Below, one piece after another: positions 34,142 to 43,505 of a stretch of 64,000 bases of DNA. The notes beneath the pieces are model-generated. The model searched no databases, had not been told where the DNA came from, and saw only the letters and a list, made by a program, of their open reading frames with translations. Origin of the DNA: Paenibacillus sp. PvR098. Lineage in GTDB: Bacteria; Bacillota; Bacilli; Paenibacillales; NBRC-103111. A program made the translations under genes and the position numbers. Position 1 is the stretch's first letter, and each line of letters opens with the position of its first letter. The stretch spans positions 4,169,501-4,233,500 of the forward strand of contig NZ_JAFIBU010000001.1 in assembly GCF_017833255.1 (NCBI RefSeq). The letters run 5' to 3'.

Positions 34142-35020
34142 ATGAAACCCAGATCACTGATGTTTACATTGTACGGTGACTTTATTCAATATTACGGTGG
34201 GGAAGTTTGGATCGGAAGTCTGATCCGAATGATGGCTGAATTCGGAATTTCTGAATCGTCCGTCCGCGGCGCTACGCTGCGCATGGTGCAGCAGGATCTT
34301 TTTCAGGTGAGAAGAGTAGGGAATAAGAGCTATTACAGCTTGACTGACAAAGGAAAGCGCCGAATCGAGGATGGCGTTAGAAGGGTGTACTCAATCAAGA
34401 GCCACAAATGGGACGGCTTCTGGAGAATATTAACGTATTCCATGCCAGAAGAAAAACGCGACCTGAGAAACCAGGTCCGCAAGGAGTTAAGCTGGACGGG
34501 ATTCGGAATGATTTCCAACAGCACATGGGTTAGCCCTAACCCCTTGGAAAGACAGATATTGGAAATGATTGAGACTTACGGATTAAAGGAATATGCCATG
34601 CTCTTTAGCTCCAGTTCTTTATTGTCTCATGACCAACAGTACATTATAGATAAAGGCTGGAATTTGAACAGCATTCAAGAAGATTACAATACGTTCATTG
34701 AGACGTACAGACCGAAGTACGAGCTGTTGAAAGAACGCGTTTGGAACGATTCTTTGACCAATCTGGAGGCTTTTGTAGAGCGAACATACCTTGTTCATTA
34801 TTACAGAAAATTCCTATTTAATGATCCAGGCTTTCCCCAGGATCTTCTGCCCCATGATTGGAACGGGAACGAAGCGAGGGATTTGTTTTGGAACATGCAC
34901 CAGCTGCTCTCGACGCTTTCGGTTAAATACTTTGAAAGCCTGTTTGAGCAAGCCCCGGACCGGGAACTTCAGGCTAAACGGGAGAAGGCAATCAATCCAT
35001 TCGCAGAAATATATATTTAA
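34142..35020 (+). CDS. paaX: PaaX-family transcriptional repressor
   Basis: The 292-residue protein has the PaaX layout: an N-terminal winged helix (SLMFTLYGDFIQYYGGEVW, then SSVRGATLRMVQQDLFQVRR), the central KWDGFWRILTYSMPEEKR and a C-terminal helical domain. PaaX senses phenylacetyl-CoA in the classical system and releases its operators. Its place after an aryl ligase points to an aryl-CoA effector here. The inverted repeat at the paaA promoter is a candidate target. The ATG follows AGAAGGAGAA. Confidence 0.9.
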   Translation: MKPRSLMFTLYGDFIQYYGGEVWIGSLIRMMAEFGISESSVRGATLRMVQQDLFQVRRVGNKSYYSLTDKGKRRIEDGVRRVYSIKSHKWDGFWRILTYSMPEEKRDLRNQVRKELSWTGFGMISNSTWVSPNPLERQILEMIETYGLKEYAMLFSSSSLLSHDQQYIIDKGWNLNSIQEDYNTFIETYRPKYELLKERVWNDSLTNLEAFVERTYLVHYYRKFLFNDPGFPQDLLPHDWNGNEARDLFWNMHQLLSTLSVKYFESLFEQAPDRELQAKREKAINPFAEIYI

Positions 35021-35056
35021 CCATAGGTTGAATATAAAAGCGAGGAGGAGCTTGCT

Positions 35057-36832
35057 TTGAAATCACATGCAAGGAGAGTTGAATTAATTGAAGTTGCACA
35101 AGGTCGCCGCCCTGCTGATCTGTTCATCAAGGGCGGCACGGTGATCAATGTGTACTCAGGCGAGTTTCTGCCGCAGCATGTGGCCATCTACAAGGACCGT
35201 ATCGCCTATATCGGGAATAGTGAAGCGGCTATTGGGGAGCATACCAAGGTCATTCATGCCCAGGGAAAGTATGTATCACCAGGCTTTATCGAACCGCACG
35301 CACATCCTTGGGTTGTATACAACCCAATCAGTCATATGATGAAATCGCTTTCACTCGGGACAACTACGATTGTAAATGACAATCTGTTTTTTTATCTTTA
35401 CATGGGAGCACGAGGGTTTAGAGCCATGCTGCAGGACCTCCGTGATTTACCGGGAAACAGCTTATGGGTCGTACGCCTTGTCTCGCAGGCGGAATACGCT
35501 GAAGAACGGAAGGAGTTTAACTCCAAGGACATCCGTTCTCTGCTTGATCTCGAAGAAGTCGTCGGTACGGCGGAGGTAACCCGTTGGCCGCTCTTGTATA
35601 AGGGTGATCCGTTTGTAATCGATTCGATCGAATATGCCAAACGTCTTGGTAAAATTTCCGATGGACATACGGCCGGCTGTTCCTATGAAAAATTGAACTC
35701 GATCGTAGCCGCCGGAATCAGTTCCTGCCACGAAGCGATTACAGCGGAAGAAGCACTGGATCGGCTGCGTTTAGGTATGTGGACGACACTTCGCAACAGC
35801 TCGCTGCGTCCGGATTTTCCGGAGATTATGAAGCTGGTTACAGAGCATAAAGTGAGCACGAATCGAATTTTGCTGACGACGGATGGACCGCACCCCGCTT
35901 TTATCGAGGAACAGGGCTCCGTCGATGGATTGCTGAGATCGGCGGTAGAGCTTGGATTGGCTCCTATGCAGGCGCTGCAAATGGCCACGATCAACCCGGC
36001 AACCTTCCTCGGCTTGGACCAAGAGCTTGGCGGAATCGCCCCTGCGCGTAGGGCAGACGTGCTGATCCTGCCGAACCTGGTTGATTTTCGTCCGGAGCTA
36101 GTGATCTCCGCAGGTAGAGTCGTAGCATCGGAAGGACAGCTGCTTGTATCTCCTCCGGTCATCGATTGGATGAAATATGTGGATAAACCGGCGTTCTCCA
36201 TAGAACGATCATTCCTGCAGCAGCCGGACTTGTACCGTTATCCTCATACTTCTTCGGAGGAGCCTGTACCGGTCATTTATTTTCAAAGCAATGTCATAAC
36301 CAAGAAAAAAGATACAGAGCTTCCCGTAGTGAACGGGTATGCCGACCTGTCAGGACAGTCGGGGCTGGTGATGGCTAATCTGATTGACAGGGAAGGACGA
36401 TGGGTGACCAAAGGGATTATGGAACGATTTGCGGTAGAGCTCGATGGGATGGCTTCCACGTATAATACGACGACGCAATTGCTTGTCATCGGCAGAGATG
36501 CAGAGGCGATGGCTAAAGCGGCCGCACGAGTCCATGAAATGGGCGGCGGGATTGTCATTGTAGATCGTGGAGAAATCATTGTGGAGATACCGCTTCCGCT
36601 AGCCGGAATGATGACCACTGACCCTGAGTTTCACAAGGCGGTGGAGTATCAGGAGCTGCTGCTCTCCGAGCTGAAGCGAAGAGGATTTCCCTTCCATGAC
36701 ATCTTGTACACGCTTCTGTTCCTGACATGCGACTTCCTCCCCGGGCTGCGATTAATTCCTCTAGGTCTTTATGACGTGAAAGCCGGCGGGGTCATTAAAC
36801 CGGCTGCAGCGCTGGCAACAGAAAGGGTGTAA
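35057..36832 (+). CDS. adenine-deaminase-like amidohydrolase of unknown substrate
   Basis: The 591-residue protein has the adenine deaminase fold: PGFIEPHAHPW (metal HxH), SDGHTAGCS, SCHEAITAEEALDRLRLGM and LLTTDGPHPAFIEEQ, then the C-terminal domain with VIGRDAEAMAKAAARVHEMGGG and PLPLAGMM. In true adenine deaminases the C-terminal domain carries an AHDSHN motif; the equivalent place here reads STYNTTTQ. The barrel keeps the metal residues, but this loss suggests a different substrate. In an aryl-CoA cluster it may open or deaminate a ring product, but nothing shows which. TTG start behind GAGGAGGAG. Confidence 0.82.
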   Translation: MKSHARRVELIEVAQGRRPADLFIKGGTVINVYSGEFLPQHVAIYKDRIAYIGNSEAAIGEHTKVIHAQGKYVSPGFIEPHAHPWVVYNPISHMMKSLSLGTTTIVNDNLFFYLYMGARGFRAMLQDLRDLPGNSLWVVRLVSQAEYAEERKEFNSKDIRSLLDLEEVVGTAEVTRWPLLYKGDPFVIDSIEYAKRLGKISDGHTAGCSYEKLNSIVAAGISSCHEAITAEEALDRLRLGMWTTLRNSSLRPDFPEIMKLVTEHKVSTNRILLTTDGPHPAFIEEQGSVDGLLRSAVELGLAPMQALQMATINPATFLGLDQELGGIAPARRADVLILPNLVDFRPELVISAGRVVASEGQLLVSPPVIDWMKYVDKPAFSIERSFLQQPDLYRYPHTSSEEPVPVIYFQSNVITKKKDTELPVVNGYADLSGQSGLVMANLIDREGRWVTKGIMERFAVELDGMASTYNTTTQLLVIGRDAEAMAKAAARVHEMGGGIVIVDRGEIIVEIPLPLAGMMTTDPEFHKAVEYQELLLSELKRRGFPFHDILYTLLFLTCDFLPGLRLIPLGLYDVKAGGVIKPAAALATERV

Positions 36833-36835
36833 ACC

Positions 36836-37606
36836 ATGAGCGAATATCAATGGATCGGCTTCTCGTCCGAAGAGAAGGTTGCCACTCTTGTATTACGAAG
36901 AGCCCCAGTGAATGTGATGCATATGGAAATGATGGAGGAAATTGTTCACGCTCTTTCCTCATTACACGGCAACGAACACTTGAATGCGCTAGTCATTCGT
37001 GCGGAAGGAAAAGTGTTTTCCGCAGGGGTTGCGGTGGAAGATCATATGGGCGATAAAACAGAGCCGATGATTCATTTGTTTCACCGTATGTTTCACTGTC
37101 TCGTCGACGTGCCTTGCCCGACGATTGCCGTGGTCGACGGCGCAGCGCTGGGAGGGGGCTGCGAGCTGGCTACGTTCTGCGATATCGTGCTGGCAAGCGA
37201 ACGAGCCAAATTCGGTCAGCCGGAAATTCACCTGGCGCTGTTCCCTCCCGTATCCATCGTTACCTTCCCGTGGATGACCAGCTACAACAGAACGATGGAG
37301 CTTTTGTTGACGGGCGAGAGCATTAGCGCAGCCCAAGCTTATGAGTGGGGGCTTGTCAACCGTGTCGTTCCCCCTAACGAGCTTGACGACGCGCTGGAGA
37401 AGCTGCTGACGCAATTGCGTGCCAAAAGCGCTCTGGCTTTACGTTTAACGCGTAAAGCGGTCCGCGAAGCCATGTCCACTTCATTTGCCTCTGCAATCAA
37501 GCCAGTGGAACACATTTATTTAAGGGAACTGGTTCAATCCGCAGACGCGCAAGAAGGTCTGAAAGCGTTTTTGGAGAAGCGGCAGCCCGTTTGGCACAAC
37601 AAATAG
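36836..37606 (+). CDS. enoyl-CoA hydratase, cyclohexadiene-carboxyl-CoA hydratase-like
   Basis: The 256-residue crotonase-family protein starts 4 bases after the amidohydrolase. It shows RRAPVNVMHMEMMEEIV, KVFSAGVAVEDHMGDK and GAALGGGCELATFCDIVLAS, then AKFGQPEIHLALFPP. From memory this pattern is closest to cyclohexa-1,5-diene-1-carbonyl-CoA hydratases (Dch) used on cyclic acyl-CoAs, rather than to straight-chain hydratases. That would fit a ring-type substrate. No benzoyl-CoA reductase is in the window. Confidence 0.85.
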   Translation: MSEYQWIGFSSEEKVATLVLRRAPVNVMHMEMMEEIVHALSSLHGNEHLNALVIRAEGKVFSAGVAVEDHMGDKTEPMIHLFHRMFHCLVDVPCPTIAVVDGAALGGGCELATFCDIVLASERAKFGQPEIHLALFPPVSIVTFPWMTSYNRTMELLLTGESISAAQAYEWGLVNRVVPPNELDDALEKLLTQLRAKSALALRLTRKAVREAMSTSFASAIKPVEHIYLRELVQSADAQEGLKAFLEKRQPVWHNK

Positions 37607-37621
37607 GGAGGCGCGCTTAAG

Positions 37622-38593
37622 ATGGAGCAGATTAGAAACAATTTATTCCGAATACCGATTCCGGTTCCTTTTCCGATGAAGTACATCTATTGCTACCTGG
37701 CCGTGGATAAGCAGGGGGTGGTCATGATCGATGTGGGGTTTAACGATCAGGCCGCACAGGAGGCATGGAAGCAGGCATTTACCGAGCTGAAGCTTCAGCC
37801 CAGAGATATAAAGGTGATTTACCTCACACATTTTCATCCGGATCATTTTGGACTTGCGGGATGGATGCAGGAATTGACCGGCGCACCGGTCTACATCAGT
37901 GAACCGGATATGGCGATGGTGGATAGAGCGTGGAGAAACGACGACGTTCAAGCGCAGCTTGTCGGGCGGATGGCCAAAGACAATGGCGTACCTGATCTAT
38001 TAGCGGAGCAAATCGTTGAACATATGTTGAAGCTCCACAATCACGTGCTGCCCCTGCCTGAGCTCAGGCCGTTAACGATGACTGAGGTAAGGCTCGGCGA
38101 TGAGCTGTGGCAGGTGATCCCGACACCGGGACACAGTGACGGGCATCGTTGCTTGTATCAACCAGAGAGCCGGCTGCTGCTGGCCGGGGATCATATTTTG
38201 GATAAAATTACGCCGAATATCAGCTTGTGGCCAGGAGGCCGGCCTAATCCCTTACAGGATTATGTTCAATCGCTGCAGCAAACGGCGGCGCTCGATATTT
38301 CCCTGGCGCTCCCTGCGCACGGCAAGCTGATCGATAACGTTCCCCAGCGGGTAACGGAATTGTTGGAGCATCACGAACAACGGTTAGAGCAGATGCGGGT
38401 GCTCGCAAAGCAAGGGAGGACCGCATATGAAGTGGCTTCCGATGTATTCCGGCATAAAGAGCTATCGCCGCACCAGTGGCGGTTTGCCATGGCGGAGACT
38501 TTAGCTCATCTGGAGTGTCTTACGTTTCAAGGAAAGCTGAATAAAAGCCAAGACGGTCAAATCTGGATCTACACTCAAAGCAATCAAAACTAA
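37622..38593 (+). CDS. MBL-fold metallohydrolase, first copy
   Basis: The 323-residue protein has the metallo-beta-lactamase fold: zinc motif YLTHFHPDHFGLAGWM, PGHSDGHRCLY and LLLAGDHILDKITPNI, with a C-terminal winged-helix-like region (TAYEVASDVFRH). Members cleave esters, thioesters or lactones. A related gene lies at 43506. A thioesterase or lactonase role for ring intermediates is plausible. It starts 15 bases after the hydratase. Confidence 0.88.
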   Translation: MEQIRNNLFRIPIPVPFPMKYIYCYLAVDKQGVVMIDVGFNDQAAQEAWKQAFTELKLQPRDIKVIYLTHFHPDHFGLAGWMQELTGAPVYISEPDMAMVDRAWRNDDVQAQLVGRMAKDNGVPDLLAEQIVEHMLKLHNHVLPLPELRPLTMTEVRLGDELWQVIPTPGHSDGHRCLYQPESRLLLAGDHILDKITPNISLWPGGRPNPLQDYVQSLQQTAALDISLALPAHGKLIDNVPQRVTELLEHHEQRLEQMRVLAKQGRTAYEVASDVFRHKELSPHQWRFAMAETLAHLECLTFQGKLNKSQDGQIWIYTQSNQN

Positions 38594-38675
38594 ATGTTTC
38601 TAATCATATCCCATTGCAACTAGATTTTTTTCCTTCCGAGTTCCATATTTTATAAAAATATAGAGGTGATCAAGG

Positions 38676-39911
38676 ATGAGAAAATTAAAAGGGAGTTTTA
38701 TGATTGCTTTGGCTTTGTGTTTGGCATTTGTTACTGCATGTGGTCAGTCATCAGGAACTACAGGCGGAAGCAGTACCCCCGCTGAAGGTGATGCTTCAAC
38801 TTCTCCCGCAAACGGTAAGGAGTCAGTAAAAGTAGGAGCTATTTTGCCTTATTCGGGTGTTTACGCTTCGTTGGGGGAGAATCTGACCCGAGGTATGGAG
38901 CTATATTTTGAAAGTGTGAATTGGGAAGCCGGAGGACGAAAAATTACACTCATTAAAGAAGATGAAGAGAATGATCCGCAAGGTGCGCTGCGCAAACTGC
39001 GCAAGCTGGTGGAAAAAGACAATATCGACATTTTGACCGGTCCGGTAAGTACGGCCGTTGCTTATGCCTTGCGCGATGAAGTCGACAGCAAGAAGCTGCC
39101 TTTTCTTGTTTCTCATGCAGGCGGTAATGACTTAACCAGAACCAAACGCAGCGATTACATCTGGCGTTCCTCGTTCAGCTCCTGGCAAATCGGCAACTCG
39201 ATGGGGAAATATGCATATGATCACATAGCCAAAAAGATTTATGTAACCGCTGCCGATTATGCCTTTGGTAAAGAGGTAGCGGGTGCTTTCAAAGAAGCGT
39301 TCACGGCTGCAGGCGGTGAAATTGTAGGCGAAGTGTATCCGCCTCTTGGCTCCAATGACTACGCTTCTTATTTAACGCAAATCAAAGGTAAAAAACCGGA
39401 AGCCGTCTATGCTTTCTTCGCAGGAGCCGACGCCGTACGTTTTGTCAAACAGTATGAGCAGTACGGTTTAAAAGGACAAATTCCGCTGATCGGCTCCGGA
39501 TGGCTGAATGCGGAGGACATTCGACCTGAACAAGGCAATTCTCCGGAAGGAATCATCAGCACGATGTTCTGGGATTATCATCTCGATACGCCGGAGAACA
39601 AAGCGTTCGTTACGGCTTATGAGAAGAAGTACAATGCGCGTCCAAGTATCGAATCGGTAGAAGGGTATGACGCCGCACGTGTCATTGTCGAAGCCTTGAA
39701 AAGCTTGGACGGCGACACGTCCGACAGGCAAAAAGTTTCTCAAGCCATCGGTAAGGTTCAATTCACAAGTCCGCGCGGGCCGATCAAATTCGATCAGGAG
39801 ACGCATCATGTTATTCAAACGTTATACCTGATCAAGACGGAAGTACAGAATGGCAAGACGGAGAACAAGGTTGTAGAGACGATCGGGGAAATTAAAGATC
39901 CAGGGAAGTGA
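38676..39911 (+). CDS. LIV-type ABC transporter substrate-binding lipoprotein
   Basis: The 411-residue lipoprotein has the lipobox FVTACG (Cys22) and a type I periplasmic-binding fold (VGAILPYSGVYASLGENLTRG, VSHAGGNDLTR, RPSIESVEGYDAARV). These amide/branched-chain amino acid-type binding proteins also bind aromatic acids in aromatic-degradation clusters. It precedes livHMGF-type genes, so it is the receptor of that importer, probably for the substrate of this pathway. Confidence 0.92.
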   Translation: MRKLKGSFMIALALCLAFVTACGQSSGTTGGSSTPAEGDASTSPANGKESVKVGAILPYSGVYASLGENLTRGMELYFESVNWEAGGRKITLIKEDEENDPQGALRKLRKLVEKDNIDILTGPVSTAVAYALRDEVDSKKLPFLVSHAGGNDLTRTKRSDYIWRSSFSSWQIGNSMGKYAYDHIAKKIYVTAADYAFGKEVAGAFKEAFTAAGGEIVGEVYPPLGSNDYASYLTQIKGKKPEAVYAFFAGADAVRFVKQYEQYGLKGQIPLIGSGWLNAEDIRPEQGNSPEGIISTMFWDYHLDTPENKAFVTAYEKKYNARPSIESVEGYDAARVIVEALKSLDGDTSDRQKVSQAIGKVQFTSPRGPIKFDQETHHVIQTLYLIKTEVQNGKTENKVVETIGEIKDPGK

Positions 39912-39957
39912 CGGGGAGGCCTTGTTGGCCCGCTTCCCATGAAGGAGAGGGATTGTC

Positions 39958-40824
39958 TTGGATATTATAGCTATACAGCTGGTCAACGGGTTGTCATATG
40001 GGTTGCTCCTTTTCATGATCACAAGCGGATTATCGTTAATTTTTGGAATCATGGGCGTATTGAATTTGGCCCATGGTTCGCTCTACATGATAGGGGCCTA
40101 TATGGCCCTTAGCATTACCCAGCATATTGCCCCAAACTTTATTTATGCGCTGTTTCTGGCTCCGATATTCGTCGCCGTGATAAGCTTTTTGCTTGAAATT
40201 TGTCTATTGCGCCCAACCTATAAGCTAGGGCACCTGTCACAAGTGCTTCTGACCTTCGGAGTAGCATATATTCTTCACGATCTCGTGCGGTTAATCTGGG
40301 GCGCAAACGTCAAATCCTTGCCGCTTCCCCCATGGTTAAGCGGCTCTGTCGAATTGTTCGGTCAGACGTTCCCTCTCTATCGCTTACTGATCATGGGCTT
40401 CGGTCTGCTGCTTGCTGCCGTCATGTGGTATCTGCAGGAAAAAACCAGGTGGGGAGCGATTATTCGCGCAGGCTTAAGCAATCGGGAAATGGTCAGCGGG
40501 CTTGGGATTAACATTAAAATCGTATTTTCCGTCGTCTTCGCGATCGGAGGCTTGCTGGCGGGACTGGGCGGTGTGGCCGCAGGTCCGATCCTTGGGCTCT
40601 ATCTGGGGATGGAATTCGAGGTGCTCATCCTTGCGCTTGTCATTCTGGTGGTAGGCGGACTCGGCTCCATTACTGGGACCTTGCTTGCCGGCTTGATCGT
40701 CGGAGTTGTTGAAACGTTCGGTAAGGTCATGTTCCCGCAGTTGAGTTTGTTAATTATTTTTGGCCTGATGGCCCTCGTTCTGGTAGTAAAGCCTACCGGA
40801 ATGTTAGGAAAGCAGGTGCATTGA
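39958..40824 (+). CDS. LIV-type ABC transporter permease (LivH-like)
   Basis: The 288-residue polytopic permease shows the signature GLSLIFGIMGVLNLAHGSLYM and GLGSITGTLLAGLIVG. The TTG start follows GAAGGAGAGG. It pairs with the next permease; together they make the membrane channel. Confidence 0.92.
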   Translation: MDIIAIQLVNGLSYGLLLFMITSGLSLIFGIMGVLNLAHGSLYMIGAYMALSITQHIAPNFIYALFLAPIFVAVISFLLEICLLRPTYKLGHLSQVLLTFGVAYILHDLVRLIWGANVKSLPLPPWLSGSVELFGQTFPLYRLLIMGFGLLLAAVMWYLQEKTRWGAIIRAGLSNREMVSGLGINIKIVFSVVFAIGGLLAGLGGVAAGPILGLYLGMEFEVLILALVILVVGGLGSITGTLLAGLIVGVVETFGKVMFPQLSLLIIFGLMALVLVVKPTGMLGKQVH

Positions 40825-41840
40825 TGGCAGGATTGAACACGAAGTCGATTGCTTATTTAGGCCTTCTGCTTGTACTGTGCATCGTTCCATTTGGATTAAC
40901 CAACTATTTTCTCAGCATTTTGGTCGAAATATTAATTTTGGGTATTTTTGCGCTCAGCTTAAATATCTTAGTAGGTTACACGGGGCTGGTATCGCTCGGT
41001 CATGCGGCATTTTTCGGCGTCGGAGCGTATACCTCAAGTCTGATTGCGATTCATTATACTTCGAATGTATTCGTCACTTTGTTTGCGGGGATCGTTCTAT
41101 CGTTGATTATGGCCTGTATTATCGGTTTCTTCTGCAATCGGGTCAACGGATTTTATTTTTTGATGCTCACCCTCGCTTTTTCACAAATGTTTTACGCGCT
41201 TGTTTATCGATGGAGCAGCCTAACCAAAGGGGATAACGGATTATCCGGTATCCCAAAGCCTTCTCTGTGGGCCAATGGGGTTCTGGATAGCCCGATCGCA
41301 TTTTATTTCTTTATCCTGGTTATTTTTACGATCGTTTTCATCGGTTTGAGAGTGATTTTGCAATCACCACTTGGCCAAATTTTTGTGGGGATCAGGGAGA
41401 ATGAAACCCGGGTCAGAGTGATGGGCTACAACACGACGATCTACAAAAATATTTCCTTCATTCTCGCAGGAGGAATAGGGGGATTGGCGGGAAGCCTCTA
41501 TGCCTTTTTCAACGGATTTATTTCCCCAAAAGATATTTATTGGACGATGTCCGGAGAAGTTCTCATTATGGTCCTGGTCGGTGGAGCCGGAACGTTGATC
41601 GGTCCTGTGCTGGGAGCGGCGTTCATCGTCATCCTCGAGACGTTTGTCAGCTCATATACGGATTTATGGATGCTCATTGTTGGCATTACGTTCATCCTAT
41701 TCGTCATTTTCATCCCGAAGGGAATTGTCAGTATCGGGTCCTTGTGGAGAACCCGGAAAATCGCCAATAAGGGACAGACAAAGGAGAAAGAGAAAGAGTT
41801 GAAAGTCAGGATGAATGGGGTGATTCAAGATGAGAAATGA
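40824..41840 (+). CDS. LIV-type ABC transporter permease (LivM-like)
   Basis: The 338-residue permease starts at the ATG that overlaps the stop of the previous gene (TGATG). It has ILVGYTGLVSLGHAAFFGVG and VGGAGTLIGPVLGAAF. The last 30 residues are charged. Its end overlaps the ATPase gene by 11 bases, so translation is coupled. Confidence 0.92.
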   Translation: MAGLNTKSIAYLGLLLVLCIVPFGLTNYFLSILVEILILGIFALSLNILVGYTGLVSLGHAAFFGVGAYTSSLIAIHYTSNVFVTLFAGIVLSLIMACIIGFFCNRVNGFYFLMLTLAFSQMFYALVYRWSSLTKGDNGLSGIPKPSLWANGVLDSPIAFYFFILVIFTIVFIGLRVILQSPLGQIFVGIRENETRVRVMGYNTTIYKNISFILAGGIGGLAGSLYAFFNGFISPKDIYWTMSGEVLIMVLVGGAGTLIGPVLGAAFIVILETFVSSYTDLWMLIVGITFILFVIFIPKGIVSIGSLWRTRKIANKGQTKEKEKELKVRMNGVIQDEK

Positions 41841-42612
41841 AGCTCATTTCATAGTGGAGGACCCTGCTTTGCGTGTGGAAGGGATAGGCAAGCGCTTTGG
41901 CGGTCTGGAGATTTTGAAGGATATTTCCTTCGAGGTTAGTCAAGGCGAAAGGCGTGCGTTCATCGGGCCGAACGGGGCCGGGAAATCAACGCTGTTCAAC
42001 ATGATTGCCGGAGATTTAGCTGCATCAAGCGGGAATATTTACTATTTCAATGAGAATATTTCACGGGTACCTAACCATCAACGGGTCAGAAAAGGCATGG
42101 TAAGGACTTTTCAAAAAAGCAACCTGCTGCAAGAGCTGTCCGTTCTGGATAACCTGCTGCTGGTTTTGCAGGTGAAGTTTGGGCTTCATCATGTATGGCT
42201 TCGCCGAAGAACTACCGGACAATTCCCTGAGCTGTATAACCGGGCTGAGCAGCTTCTGGACACCTGGGGGCTTGCTGACCGGAAGGACACCTTGGTCAAG
42301 AAGCTGTCCTACGGAGAGCAAAGGCAAGTGGAGATTGTGCTGGGCATTGCGACGGAGCCCAAGGTATTGCTGCTCGATGAACCGACCGCAGGCATGTCCA
42401 ATACGGAAACACAGCATATTCTGAAGCTGCTTCAAAATATGCCCAGAGACCTGACTTTGCTGATCATCGAGCATGATATGGAGGTTGTGTTCGGGCTGGC
42501 TGACCGCGTTTCGGTATTGTATAACGGCGGCATTCTGCTGGAAGGCGATCCTCAGATGATTAAGACGGACCCTAGAGTATACGAAATTTATTTTGGAAAG
42601 GAGGGGGCGTGA
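41830..42612 (+). CDS. LIV-type ABC transporter ATPase (LivG-like)
   Basis: The 260-residue ATPase shows Walker A GPNGAGKSTLFN, the signature LSYGEQRQVEI, Walker B VLLLDEPTAGMS and a switch histidine in IEHDMEV. It energises the importer together with the next gene. Confidence 0.94.
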   Translation: MRNEAHFIVEDPALRVEGIGKRFGGLEILKDISFEVSQGERRAFIGPNGAGKSTLFNMIAGDLAASSGNIYYFNENISRVPNHQRVRKGMVRTFQKSNLLQELSVLDNLLLVLQVKFGLHHVWLRRRTTGQFPELYNRAEQLLDTWGLADRKDTLVKKLSYGEQRQVEIVLGIATEPKVLLLDEPTAGMSNTETQHILKLLQNMPRDLTLLIIEHDMEVVFGLADRVSVLYNGGILLEGDPQMIKTDPRVYEIYFGKEGA

Positions 42613-42613
42613 G

Positions 42614-43315
42614 ATGCTGCAGGTAGAAAATATCCATTCTTATTATGGGGACAGCCATGTGCTGCAGGGTGTTTCCGTGAACGTCAAAAAAGGCTCGCTA
42701 TCTGTACTGCTGGGCCGCAACGGTATGGGGAAAACGACGACCATCCGCTCCATTATCGGCTTCACTCCTCCAAGGCAAGGGAAAATCTGGTTTCAAGGAA
42801 ACGAAATTCAGAAGCTGCCTTCTTATCGGGTAGCTCAGCTGGGAATCGGTTTAGTACCGCAGGGGAGGGGGGTGTTTCCTAATCTTACGGTGAAGGAAAA
42901 TCTGCTCATCGCCGCCCGGAACAGCTCCAAAAGAGGTTGGACATTAGACAAAATTTACGAGCTGTTCCCCCGTCTGAAGGAACGGGCGTCCTCTATGGGA
43001 GGAAACCTAAGCGGAGGTGAGCAGCAAATGCTGACCATCGGCCGTGCGTTAATGACTAATCCTGATTTATTGCTGTTGGATGAACCATCGGAGGGGCTGT
43101 CGCCGTTGATGGTACAGGAAGTCGAGAACATTATCTCCATGCTGAAGCAGGAAGGCCTTTCTATGCTGATGGTTGAGCAAAATATTTCCATGGCTTTACA
43201 TGTTGCCGATTGGGTGTATGTCATGTGCAAGGGGGAAGTCGTGTTCGACGGAACTCCTGATGATTTGAAGCAGAATGAAGAGGTGAAGCTGAAGTATTTA
43301 GGCATGAGCCACTAA
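42614..43315 (+). CDS. LIV-type ABC transporter ATPase (LivF-like)
   Basis: The 233-residue ATPase starts at 42614 behind AAGGAGGGGG that ends the previous gene. It shows GRNGMGKTTTIRSIIGF, NLSGGEQQMLTIGRALM and LLLLDEPSEGLSP. With LivG it drives uptake. Confidence 0.94.
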   Translation: MLQVENIHSYYGDSHVLQGVSVNVKKGSLSVLLGRNGMGKTTTIRSIIGFTPPRQGKIWFQGNEIQKLPSYRVAQLGIGLVPQGRGVFPNLTVKENLLIAARNSSKRGWTLDKIYELFPRLKERASSMGGNLSGGEQQMLTIGRALMTNPDLLLLDEPSEGLSPLMVQEVENIISMLKQEGLSMLMVEQNISMALHVADWVYVMCKGEVVFDGTPDDLKQNEEVKLKYLGMSH

Positions 43316-43349
43316 TCGGAAACAGGTACGTAGGGCGCCGTTCACTTGA

Positions 43350-43457
43350 GCATCCGAACAGCTGGATGGAATTGTGGAGATTGCCAAGACGACTGCCGAT
43401 TTAGCGGAGCATGCGGAAATACTTCATAAGTTATCTGAATTTAGTGCGGTGGAGTAA
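43350..43457 (+). pseudogene. C-terminal remnant of a chemoreceptor
   Basis: In the 190-base gap after livF, one frame reads ASEQLDGIVEIAKTTADLA and goes on to HKLSEFSAVE before TAA. This is the end pattern of methyl-accepting chemotaxis proteins (after a stop at 43347). The rest of the receptor is missing. Confidence 0.5.
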
Positions 43458-43505
43458 GTTGTGCTATGCTCTAAACAGAGTGAATGTAAAGGAAGTATAT
43501 AACCC

